Of a stretch of 38,911 bases of DNA, positions 1 to 7,684 are shown piece after piece (position 1 is the stretch's first letter; the number at the start of each line of letters is the position of its first letter). Where the stretch lies: contig JALWDJ010000033.1 of assembly GCA_027014605.1 (NCBI GenBank), positions 2,022 to 40,932 on the forward strand, given 5' to 3'. The stretch is from Campylobacteraceae bacterium. Lineage in GTDB: Bacteria > Campylobacterota > Campylobacteria > Campylobacterales > Sulfurovaceae. The notes under the pieces were generated by a model. It was not told the DNA's origin. It saw nothing but the letters and a program-made list of their open reading frames with translations, and made no database searches. Both the position numbers and the translations under genes were made by a program.

Positions 1-96
1 TGAACATATGTCAAGAATTTAAATAATATTTAAAAAAAATAAAAATAAAAGTTACATTTAGAATAAAATAAAAATTCAAAATTAAATAAACTATTT

Positions 97-2229
97 CTAT
101 TTTAAAAGAGATACTATCTTTTTTATCTCCATAGAGTTATTTAAATCATCTCTATATATATTTTTATAAAGTTTTAGTGATTTTTCTAGCATCTCTTTTG
201 CTCTACTCTTATCAAGACTCCTATATAATTCTCCATAATCCATTAATATCTTAGCCTGTCTGCTTCTACTCTTATAAATCTCTAACATATCTTCAAAATT
301 TCTAAATGCATTTAGATAATCTTTTTTTGACATTAAAAGTATATTATATCTCATATCTGTTTGAAAATCTCGTTTTAAATGTAAAGATTTTTTATAATAT
401 TTTAATGCTAAATTCAATCTATTTTGCATTGCTAAAAGATGAGCTAAATAACTATAATTTTTTGACATTGACTTTTTATACTCTTCTAAATTATCATTTT
501 TTATACTATTTGATAAGATAATAGATTTATCTAATAATCTTTTTGCTTCTTTATAATTTTTAAATTTAGATTGAGAGATATATATCCATGCTATTGCATT
601 TTGAGATTTTATAATATTTAGTTTAGATTTAATACCTTTTAGATTTTTTGATTCCTCTATTACTCTTTTATATCCATCTATTGCATCTTTAAATTTAGCA
701 ACATAGCTAAATAGAGATGATTTATCATAATCTATCTCTATAGTACCGTTAGTATCATTTATATCTCTATATATCTTTAAAGCCATATTATAATTCTCTT
801 CTGCCTCTTTAAACTCTTTTTTCTTAGAAGAGATAAATCCTAAATTGTGATAAGATAGAGCTATATATTTTCTATATTTACTATTTTTAATAATTTTAAA
901 TCCATCTATATAACTCTTTTTAGAGAGTTTAAACTCCTCAATTTTCATATATGTTTTAGCTAGAGAATTATATGTCTTAAAAAGATTTAATCTATATTTT
1001 TTACTATCTTTAGAGTATAGTTCTCTATATAAATTTAATGCTTTCTTCCTATATTCAATAGATTTATTGAAATCATCTGTATCATTAGAGTAAAAATTAG
1101 CTACTACATTATAACTCCATGCTAAATCCTCTCCATATTTTTTAGGTTTTTGCTTATATAATCTTTTAAATTTTTCTAAGCTAGAGATATATTTCATCTC
1201 TGCTCTTTTTAGATTTTTTGCAGACTCTTCACTTTGATTTAAATCTTTTTGAACTTTAGATAATTTAGATAGTATAAATGGTGTTGTAGCTATATATTTT
1301 TCAAAATTTTTATTGGATAATTTTTTAGCAAGGGTTAGAGATTTTCTAAACTCTCTTTGAGATATATTAAAATCTCCCATTTTAATTTCCAAATCTGCTT
1401 TTTGCGTTAAAGCATTTAATTTATCATCTCTACTAATATAGTCTTTATCTAAAATTTTATCATAACACTTTATAGCTTTTGACAAATTTTTATTCTTTAT
1501 AAAATGGTTAGCATAACTATTTAACTCTTTTATAGTTGCATTAAAATCATCACTACTTAGATTTGCATCATCTAACTCAAATTTAATCCCCCCTTTACCT
1601 TTAAAACTCTTTACTAAGTTTTGAGAACTATATTGTGCTTTTTTACTAGGAGGAACCATATCAGATATAACTGCTGTTGTAATATCTAAAGCATTTATTA
1701 TCTCTGGCTCTATAAGATGATTTTGTGACTCAAAACTATCTTTTATCGCTTTTAGTTTAGCTACATCTAATTTTACAACTATAGTATCATTGACATCACT
1801 CTTTGTTATATTTTTTTGATAAAAAAGATATTGATGATTATAAAAATATAGTCCTATTTCAAATATTATAAATCCAATTATAGAGATAATTGCTATTAAA
1901 ATAGATATTTTAGGTAATTTTTTATCTCCTTTCTCCTCTTTTATCTTTCCTCTAAGTACAATATCAGGAATATCAGAAAAATCTTTTAAGAGTTGTTTTG
2001 CTCTATCTATCATCTCCTCTTCTTCATGAGTCATAATAATAATAGTTTTATGTTTTGCAATTTTAGCCTTAAAATGAAATCCAAACATCTCATTTCTATC
2101 TAAAATTTTTATCATATCCCATATTAATTGATTTGTTCTAATTGCTACTCCATGAATATCAGAACCATACTCAACTCCACCATCATGCGTTACATCTGTA
2201 TTTTCATAACTATTTTTTCTATTAGACAA
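97..2229 (-). CDS. Membrane-anchored TPR-repeat protein, function unknown
   Basis: A 710-residue protein. A hydrophilic N-terminal region (about 1-105) has no recognised fold. One membrane segment follows at about 107-130 (ISILIAIISIIGFIIFEIG), and the rest is a long helical part with repeated A/Y/F-rich 34-residue units typical of tetratricopeptide repeats (for example around AKTYMKIEEFKLSKKSY and AKFKDAIDGYKRV). Such arrays are protein-docking scaffolds. With this topology the TPR part would probably be periplasmic and the N-terminus cytoplasmic, but orientation is inferred. The start is TTG, chosen because AAGG lies 7 nt upstream and the sequence from there reads MSNRKNSYEN. It is transcribed away from the lipoprotein gene at 2372. 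No enzyme motif is visible and the partner is unknown. Confidence 0.75.
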   Translation of the reverse strand: MSNRKNSYENTDVTHDGGVEYGSDIHGVAIRTNQLIWDMIKILDRNEMFGFHFKAKIAKHKTIIIMTHEEEEMIDRAKQLLKDFSDIPDIVLRGKIKEEKGDKKLPKISILIAIISIIGFIIFEIGLYFYNHQYLFYQKNITKSDVNDTIVVKLDVAKLKAIKDSFESQNHLIEPEIINALDITTAVISDMVPPSKKAQYSSQNLVKSFKGKGGIKFELDDANLSSDDFNATIKELNSYANHFIKNKNLSKAIKCYDKILDKDYISRDDKLNALTQKADLEIKMGDFNISQREFRKSLTLAKKLSNKNFEKYIATTPFILSKLSKVQKDLNQSEESAKNLKRAEMKYISSLEKFKRLYKQKPKKYGEDLAWSYNVVANFYSNDTDDFNKSIEYRKKALNLYRELYSKDSKKYRLNLFKTYNSLAKTYMKIEEFKLSKKSYIDGFKIIKNSKYRKYIALSYHNLGFISSKKKEFKEAEENYNMALKIYRDINDTNGTIEIDYDKSSLFSYVAKFKDAIDGYKRVIEESKNLKGIKSKLNIIKSQNAIAWIYISQSKFKNYKEAKRLLDKSIILSNSIKNDNLEEYKKSMSKNYSYLAHLLAMQNRLNLALKYYKKSLHLKRDFQTDMRYNILLMSKKDYLNAFRNFEDMLEIYKSRSRQAKILMDYGELYRSLDKSRAKEMLEKSLKLYKNIYRDDLNNSMEIKKIVSLLK

Positions 2230-2316
2230 TTTATTACCTTAAGATTTTATTAAATATATAATATCATATACAAATATAATCTTAATTTAATCTTTAATAG
2301 TTTAATAATTTTTCTG

Positions 2317-2322
2317 TATAAT
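2317..2322 (+). promoter_or_regulatory. -10 box for the lipoprotein/methyltransferase pair
   Basis: A perfect TATAAT preceded directly by TG lies about 50 nt before the start at 2372. No clear -35 is seen, which is common in Campylobacterota promoters. The position is inferred from sequence only. Confidence 0.45.
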
Positions 2323-2371
2323 CATAAAAATAACTTATGTTATTTATATATATTTTAAAGAAGGAGATAAA

Positions 2372-3202
2372 ATGAAAATTTTAAGATTGTCTATGATAAT
2401 GGTTTCTCTAATACTACTTTTTAGTGGGTGTACACAGAGTATAAAAAAAGATGTATATCAAGAGCAGAATATCACAAGACCAGAGCTTACACCATATGAG
2501 TTAAATAAGATTGCTGACCAGATATATAAAAATGAAACAGGAGGAAATCCTAAATATCTAATGTATTGGTCCCCTAATGAAAATTTTGCATCTCTTGGAT
2601 ATGGACACTTTATATGGTATCCAAAAGATGAACCACAAAAATTTGATCAGACTTTCCCAGATATGATACAGTATTATATAGATAATAAGGTAGATATTCC
2701 AGATTGGCTTAAAAATAATAGAGATTGTCCTTGGAGAAATAAAAAGGAGTTTGAAAGAGCTAGAAAGAGTGATAAGCGATTTAAACAGTTAGAGAATATT
2801 ATCCTAAATACAAAAACACTACAGACAAAATTCTTTTTTGATAGAGTAGTTAATTCAATTCCAGAGATTATAAAATATGTACCAAAAGATAAGGTTGACT
2901 ATATTAAACATAACTATAATGCAGTTGCAGATACACAAGGTGGTTGGTATCCTCTAATTGATTATATCAACTTTAAAGGTAAAGGTATAAAGGAGACAGA
3001 GAAATATAATAATCAAGGTTGGGGACTACTTCAAGTTCTTCAAACTATGAGACCTGTTAAAAAAGGACCACAAGCTTTAAAAGAGTTCTCTAATGCAGCT
3101 AAAGTTGTCTTAAAGCAGAGAGTTAAAAATAAACCATCAGAGAGACACTTCCTCAAAGGATGGTTAAAACGAGCAGATACATATGCTAATCCAATCTATT
3201 AA
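2372..3202 (+). CDS. Lipoprotein with lysozyme-like motifs
   Basis: A 276-residue secreted lipoprotein. A hydrophobic N-terminal stretch ends in the lipobox LFSGC (Cys20), followed by a polar linker. The core carries NETGG (about 55-59) and, some 20 residues on, SLGYGHFIWYP. A Glu followed by a G-x-G-H turn recalls the active-site layout of T4-type (GH24) lysozymes, so a cell-wall-cleaving or wall-binding role is possible. This is an inference by eye; other lysozyme motifs are not evident. The C-terminal half (QGGWYPLIDYINFKGKG, then NNQGWGLLQVLQ) is well structured and probably part of the same domain. AAGGAG lies before the ATG. The methyltransferase gene starts 2 nt after its stop, so the two are probably co-translated. 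Confidence 0.7.
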   Translation: MKILRLSMIMVSLILLFSGCTQSIKKDVYQEQNITRPELTPYELNKIADQIYKNETGGNPKYLMYWSPNENFASLGYGHFIWYPKDEPQKFDQTFPDMIQYYIDNKVDIPDWLKNNRDCPWRNKKEFERARKSDKRFKQLENIILNTKTLQTKFFFDRVVNSIPEIIKYVPKDKVDYIKHNYNAVADTQGGWYPLIDYINFKGKGIKETEKYNNQGWGLLQVLQTMRPVKKGPQALKEFSNAAKVVLKQRVKNKPSERHFLKGWLKRADTYANPIY

Positions 3203-3204
3203 AA

Positions 3205-3762
3205 ATGAGTATAGAAGATAAAAAAAGATGGGATAGAAAATATCGAGAGAAGATAATCCCAACTAAAACTATTGAGGTTGTAGAAAATTATGCCAAATTA
3301 GCTAAAGGAAAAATAGCTTTAGATATTGCTTGTGGAATGGGTAGAAATAGCAGACTTTTAGCTAAAATGGGATTTATGGTTGAGGCTATTGATATTAGTC
3401 CATTAGCCTTAAACTCTCTAAAGGGAATAGAGAATATAAAAACTAAAGAGGTAGATTTAGATACATATAAACTAAAAGAGGACTTCTATGATTTAATAGT
3501 CTGTACCTACTTTTTAGAGCGTTCTCTATTTCCACAGATATATAAAGCACTAAAAAGAGATGGAATATTTATATTTGAAACCTTCAAAGAGCATAGTAAA
3601 AGTACTAAAGTTCCATCAAATAAAGACTTTTTACTAAAAGAGGGAGAGTTAAAAGAGATTTTCTCTAAAGATTATGAGATAATTCATTTAAGTGAAAGAT
3701 GGGGAAGAGACCACTTTAATAATAAGGTTCTAAGTGAATCTATTGTAGTAAGAAAAATATAA
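3205..3762 (+). CDS. Class I SAM-dependent methyltransferase
   Basis: A 185-residue single-domain methyltransferase. Motif I is ALDIACGMGRNSRLLA (about 38-53), followed by the acidic ribose-binding end of strand 2 (VEAIDIS) and the strand-4 segment YDLIVCTYFL. The size and motifs resemble the TehB/UbiE-like small-molecule methyltransferases, but nothing visible identifies the substrate. The ATG follows the lipoprotein stop after only two bases and has no Shine-Dalgarno of its own outside the upstream gene, which suggests translational coupling. It ends 8 nt from the convergent gene at 3771. Confidence 0.8.
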   Translation: MSIEDKKRWDRKYREKIIPTKTIEVVENYAKLAKGKIALDIACGMGRNSRLLAKMGFMVEAIDISPLALNSLKGIENIKTKEVDLDTYKLKEDFYDLIVCTYFLERSLFPQIYKALKRDGIFIFETFKEHSKSTKVPSNKDFLLKEGELKEIFSKDYEIIHLSERWGRDHFNNKVLSESIVVRKI

Positions 3763-3770
3763 TATTTCTC

Positions 3771-4361
3771 TTACTCTTTAATATCTTTGAAATCTCCTCT
3801 TCGCTTCTCTAGCTCTTCTCTATATTTTTTATAGTCTCCAAAATCAAAAAATTTATCATATCTTGAATGTTTATCTTTTAAAGGTTGTGAATGTTTAATT
3901 GGACACCAAAACTGCTCTGTTCTTGCTGAAATCTCTCTAACATAAGCAATTACACCATTAAAATATTCACAATATAGACAATTTATTCTCTCAACTTTAT
4001 CAAGATAGAATAGATTATATCTATCTATAATAATATAATCAGACCGTTTTACTTTTGGAATTTTATATATTGGGAAACATATTGCTTGATATATAGTTAC
4101 AAATATATCTGTAATAATTGCAGGTATAATCATCATCCAGATAAATGGAATTGTTAAAATAACTAAAAAAGAGAAAGATGATAGATATTTTACAGAACTT
4201 ATAAGCATTGATTTACCATCTTCTATAACACTCTTTTGAAACTTTATCTTTCTATTTTTAACTTCATAAAAAAACTCTTTCTGCTTCTTTTTAAACTCCT
4301 CTAATAACTCATCTTCTAACTCTTCTATCTGTTTTTTTATCTCATCAATTCTACTACTCAT
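3771..4361 (-). CDS. Coiled-coil membrane protein with C-terminal Cys-rich domain
   Basis: A 196-residue protein I do not recognise by name. Residues 1-45 are a charged heptad-like helix (SSRIDEIKKQIEELEDEL). Residues about 52-98 are hydrophobic and likely form two membrane passes. The C-terminal half is soluble, with INCLYCEYFNG (a C-x-x-C pair) and later FWCPIKHS, which could bind a metal. The arrangement suggests an inner-membrane protein with a small cytoplasmic Cys domain. It converges on the methyltransferase gene with 8 nt between stops and is divergent from the gene at 4432. Confidence 0.65.
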   Translation of the reverse strand: MSSRIDEIKKQIEELEDELLEEFKKKQKEFFYEVKNRKIKFQKSVIEDGKSMLISSVKYLSSFSFLVILTIPFIWMMIIPAIITDIFVTIYQAICFPIYKIPKVKRSDYIIIDRYNLFYLDKVERINCLYCEYFNGVIAYVREISARTEQFWCPIKHSQPLKDKHSRYDKFFDFGDYKKYREELEKRRGDFKDIKE

Positions 4362-4393
4362 AGCTTTTCCTAAAAATTTATTTTATTTTGTGA

Positions 4394-4399
4394 TATAAT
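4394..4399 (+). promoter_or_regulatory. Extended -10 box for the AMMECR1-MEMO gene
   Basis: TGA-TATAAT (TG at 4391-4392) lies 33 nt before the TTG start at 4432. It fits an extended -10 promoter with no clear -35. Confidence 0.5.
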
Positions 4400-4431
4400 T
4401 GTAGCATATCTTATAAAATCAGAGGTTTAAA

Positions 4432-5751
4432 TTGAAAAAAGAGCTACTTTTAGAGATAGCTAGAAAAGCTATAGAGGTTGAGTTTAATAATCAACATATA
4501 AATAAAAGCTATCTACTAAAAAAATATCCTGAACTTAAAGAGAAGAGAGCAGTTTTTGTTACTCTAAATAAAAAAGATGGAAACTTAAGAGGTTGTATAG
4601 GCTCATTAATTGCATATAAAACACTCTTAGATGATATTATCTCAAATGCAAAATCAGCAGCTTTTAGTGACCCCCGTTTTCCACCTCTAAAAAAAGAGGA
4701 GTTAAAAGATATAACAATTGAGATTTCTCTATTATCTCCATATAAAAAGTTAGAATATAGAGATATAGAGGATTTAAAGAGAAAAATTAGACCAAAAATT
4801 GATGGAGTTATACTAAAACTTGGAACTCATCAAGCCACTTTTCTACCACAAGTTTGGGAGGATATTCCAGATTTTAACTCATTTTTTGCTCATCTATGTC
4901 AAAAAGCAGGAGTTAACCCTTATAGCTGTTTAGAGAAGCATCCTGATATTTTTATATATCAAGTAGATAAGATAGAAGAGACAAATAGTAGAAAAATGAG
5001 TGTAACAGGAGCATTCTATCCTAATAGTTGTAGTAGTATAGAGAGCTATATAAAAGATTTTAATAGTAGAGAAAAATACACAAATGCAAAATTCAAACCA
5101 AAAGCAGTAGTTGTACCACATGCAGGATATATATATAGTGGATATATAGCAAATTTAGTATATAGACAGATAGATAAGAGTCAATTTAAAAAAGTTATTG
5201 TTATTGGACCTAGTCACCACTTCTACTATAAAGGAGCAAGTGTTGCCCTCTATAATAATTATAATACTCCATGTGGAGATATTCCAATAGATATAGAGTA
5301 TAGTAAAAAACTGATTGAAAAATATAAGATATTAGATTTTATCGATAATATGCACCATGAACACTCAACGGAGGTTCAGATGCCATTTATAAAACACTAT
5401 TTTGAAGATATAAAAGTAGTAGAGATAGTATATGGAGATATAGATTATAGAGATTTAGTTCCAATAGTTAAAGATATTTTAGATGATAAGGAGTCACTAC
5501 TTGTAGTAAGTACAGATTTAAGTCATTTTTATAGTTTAGAAAAAGCAAAAAAGATAGACTTAAACTGCTTAAAAGGGGTAGAGACTCTTAATGTTAATCT
5601 CTTAAATAGATGTGAAGCGTGTGGACTTTTAGGTCTAAAGGCTATAGTAGCTGTTGCTAAAAAGAGTCAAATTATAGATTATGGAACAAGCTATGAGAGT
5701 AGTAGAGATAGTAGAAGTGTAGTTGGATATATGTCAGCCATATTTCAATAG
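4432..5751 (+). CDS. AmmeMemoRadiSam system fusion: AMMECR1 domain plus MEMO1 domain
   Basis: A 439-residue fusion. Residues about 1-180 are an AMMECR1 domain, with the family hallmark LRGCIGSL, then SAAFSDPRFPPL and FLPQVWEDIPD. Residues about 190-439 are a MEMO-like (class III extradiol dioxygenase fold) domain with VVPHAGYIYSG, VIGPSHHFYYKG, HEHSTEVQMPF, STDLSHFY and EACGLLGLKA. These supply the His/His/Cys positions that bind metal in MEMO proteins. The family is linked genomically to a radical SAM protein as the AmmeMemoRadiSam system; that third partner is not in this window, and the biochemical role is unresolved. The start is TTG, with AGAGG 6 nt upstream. The secreted-protein gene at 5776 follows closely and is probably co-transcribed. 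Confidence 0.88.
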   Translation: MKKELLLEIARKAIEVEFNNQHINKSYLLKKYPELKEKRAVFVTLNKKDGNLRGCIGSLIAYKTLLDDIISNAKSAAFSDPRFPPLKKEELKDITIEISLLSPYKKLEYRDIEDLKRKIRPKIDGVILKLGTHQATFLPQVWEDIPDFNSFFAHLCQKAGVNPYSCLEKHPDIFIYQVDKIEETNSRKMSVTGAFYPNSCSSIESYIKDFNSREKYTNAKFKPKAVVVPHAGYIYSGYIANLVYRQIDKSQFKKVIVIGPSHHFYYKGASVALYNNYNTPCGDIPIDIEYSKKLIEKYKILDFIDNMHHEHSTEVQMPFIKHYFEDIKVVEIVYGDIDYRDLVPIVKDILDDKESLLVVSTDLSHFYSLEKAKKIDLNCLKGVETLNVNLLNRCEACGLLGLKAIVAVAKKSQIIDYGTSYESSRDSRSVVGYMSAIFQ

Positions 5752-5775
5752 AAAATTTAAATTAAAGGAGAAGAG

Positions 5776-6306
5776 ATGAGAATATATTTAATACTACTAA
5801 TATCAACACTCTTAGTAGCAGTAGATAAATTACCAGAAGAGATTAAGATACCTAAAGGGTATAGTGTTTTAAACTTTACAAAGGGAGATTTAAATCGTGA
5901 TAAGTTTCAAGATGCTATCTTAATCTTAAAACATAAAGATGAAGATAAAGAAGACTATAAAAGACCACTCTATATATTAATTGGAGATAGTAAAGGTAAA
6001 TTAAAAGTTGTAGCAGAGAATAATAACTCCGTATTGGGTTACTCTGACGGAGGGATATATGGTGACCCATTTAATGGAGTTACTATTAAAAAGGGCTACT
6101 TTTCCATAGAGCATTATGGAGGAAGTAATTGGAGATGGACAAGAATTGTTACATTTAAATATAATAAGAAAAAAAATAATTGGTTTCTATATAAAGATGG
6201 TGGAGAGTCATATCATATCTCAAATCCCCAAAAGATAACTACAGATATAGCCACTAAAAAAGATTTTGGAGTAGTCCCATTTACTAAATATAATATTTTT
6301 AAATAA
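5776..6306 (+). CDS. Secreted protein with a calcium-loop-like motif
   Basis: A 176-residue protein with an N-terminal signal peptide (MRIYLILLISTLLVA) and then a beta-rich domain. Near the start of the mature part, KGDLNRDKFQDAIL resembles the D-x-N-x-D-x-x-D calcium-binding loop of FG-GAP/VCBS-type repeats. Only one such loop is seen, so it is not a beta-propeller by itself. Aromatic-rich strands (EHYGGSNWRWTRIVTF) follow. AAAGGAG precedes the ATG. It starts 24 nt after the AMMECR1-MEMO stop and probably shares its message. Its function is unknown. Confidence 0.65.
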   Translation: MRIYLILLISTLLVAVDKLPEEIKIPKGYSVLNFTKGDLNRDKFQDAILILKHKDEDKEDYKRPLYILIGDSKGKLKVVAENNNSVLGYSDGGIYGDPFNGVTIKKGYFSIEHYGGSNWRWTRIVTFKYNKKKNNWFLYKDGGESYHISNPQKITTDIATKKDFGVVPFTKYNIFK

Positions 6307-6332
6307 CTTTTACTCTTATAGATAACTTTAGA

Positions 6333-6338
6333 TATAAT
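6333..6338 (+). promoter_or_regulatory. -10 box for leuC
   Basis: A TATAAT lies 32 nt before the leuC ATG, in the 64-nt gap after the preceding gene. No convincing -35 is seen. Confidence 0.45.
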
Positions 6339-6370
6339 TCACCTAATTTATTTACTATAAGGATTATAAT

Positions 6371-7651
6371 ATGGGACAGACCATTACTGAAAAAATCTTC
6401 TCTGAACATGCAAACAGAAGAGTTAAAGCTGGGGAGATTGTTAGAGTTGATATTGATATGATTATAGGTAATGATATTACAACGCCAATATCTATAAGAG
6501 CATTTGAAGAGAGTGGAGCTAAAAGTCTAGCAAGACCTGATAATTTTTCTATTGTTATGGACCACTATATACCTGCTAAGGATATAGCTTCAGCAAATCA
6601 AGCAAAAATATCAAGAGATTTTGCATATAAACATAATCTAAAATACTTTTTTGATGAGAAAGATATGGGAATTGAACATGCCTTGCTTCCTGAAAAGGGG
6701 CTTGTAGTTCCAGGTGATATTATTATTGGAGCTGACTCTCACACCTGCACACATGGAGCATTAGGTGCATTTAGTACAGGAATGGGAAGTACAGATATAT
6801 CATTTGGTATGATTACAGGTGGAAATTGGTTTAAAGTACCAGAGACTATTAAGGTAGAGCTTATTGGAAAACCTGCTAAACATATCTATGGAAAAGATAT
6901 AATCTTAGAGTTAATTCGCCAAATTGGTGTTGATGGTGCATTGTATAAGGCTATTGAGTTTGTGGGTGATGGGGTATCATATCTAAATATGGCAGATAGA
7001 TTTTCTATTGCAAATATGGTTATTGAGGCAGGAGCTAAAAATGGTATATTTGCAGTTGATAATATTACAGAAGAGTATTTAGAAGCGAGAGCTAAGATTA
7101 ATGGAGGACTTAGAGCAGAGCCTAAAATTCACTATTCAGATAGAGATGCGTCGTATTGCCAAACTATTACAATAGATATATCAAAACTATCACCTGTAGT
7201 TGCATACCCTTTCTTACCATCAAATGGTAAAAGCATAGAAAAGGCTGTATCAGATGACTTAAAAATAGACCAAGTTATGATAGGAAGTTGTACTAATGGT
7301 AGAATTGAGGATTTAAGAATTGCAAGTGAAATTGTAAAGGGTAAAAGAGTTGCAAAACATACTAGAATGATTGTTACACCTGCTACCCAAAAGATTTTAC
7401 TTCAAGCTCAAAAAGAGGGATTAATAGATACTCTTATAGAAGCAGGTGCTGTTGTATCAAATCCAACTTGTGGTGCATGTTTGGGTGGATATATGGGAAT
7501 TTTAGGAGATGGTGAGAGATGTGTAGCTACTACAAATCGTAACTTTGTAGGTAGAATGGGTGCTAGAACTTCAGAGATATATCTAGCAAACTCAGCAGTA
7601 GCGGCCTCATCTGCAATAGCAGGTAAGATTAGTGACCCAAGAGATATTTAA
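6371..7651 (+). CDS. leuC: 3-isopropylmalate dehydratase large subunit
   Basis: A 426-residue aconitase-superfamily large subunit of the shorter HacA/LeuC2 type. With LeuD it isomerises 2-isopropylmalate to 3-isopropylmalate in leucine synthesis. The [4Fe-4S] cluster cysteines are visible: C307 in IGSCTNGR, and C367 and C370 in NPTCGACLGG. The substrate loop GADSHTCTHGALGAFSTGMG is intact. The N-terminus MGQTITEKIFSEH is typical of Campylobacterota LeuC. A related homoaconitase role cannot be excluded from sequence alone. No leuD lies in the window, so the subunits are encoded apart or just outside. It is monocistronic, with its own -10 box and a hairpin directly at the stop. Confidence 0.92.
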   Translation: MGQTITEKIFSEHANRRVKAGEIVRVDIDMIIGNDITTPISIRAFEESGAKSLARPDNFSIVMDHYIPAKDIASANQAKISRDFAYKHNLKYFFDEKDMGIEHALLPEKGLVVPGDIIIGADSHTCTHGALGAFSTGMGSTDISFGMITGGNWFKVPETIKVELIGKPAKHIYGKDIILELIRQIGVDGALYKAIEFVGDGVSYLNMADRFSIANMVIEAGAKNGIFAVDNITEEYLEARAKINGGLRAEPKIHYSDRDASYCQTITIDISKLSPVVAYPFLPSNGKSIEKAVSDDLKIDQVMIGSCTNGRIEDLRIASEIVKGKRVAKHTRMIVTPATQKILLQAQKEGLIDTLIEAGAVVSNPTCGACLGGYMGILGDGERCVATTNRNFVGRMGARTSEIYLANSAVAASSAIAGKISDPRDI

Positions 7652-7684
7652 AATGATAAGCCTATCTTTTAGGATTATCATTTT
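7650..7684. terminator. Bidirectional hairpin between leuC and the KefB-type gene
   Basis: A ten-base arm AAAATGATAA pairs perfectly with TTATCATTTT, with an inner CCTA/TAGG stem separated by one mismatch. The hairpin spans the leuC stop and overlaps the last codons of the convergent gene, so it can serve both directions. The arms themselves give short A/T tracts. Confidence 0.55.

Noticed and set aside
4930-5121. Minus-strand open frame inside the AMMECR1-MEMO gene
   Set aside because: No ribosome site, no recognisable protein; it mirrors a conserved coding region on the other strand. The same applies to the other antisense frames at 306, 8245, 15061, 16155, 24702 and 33772.
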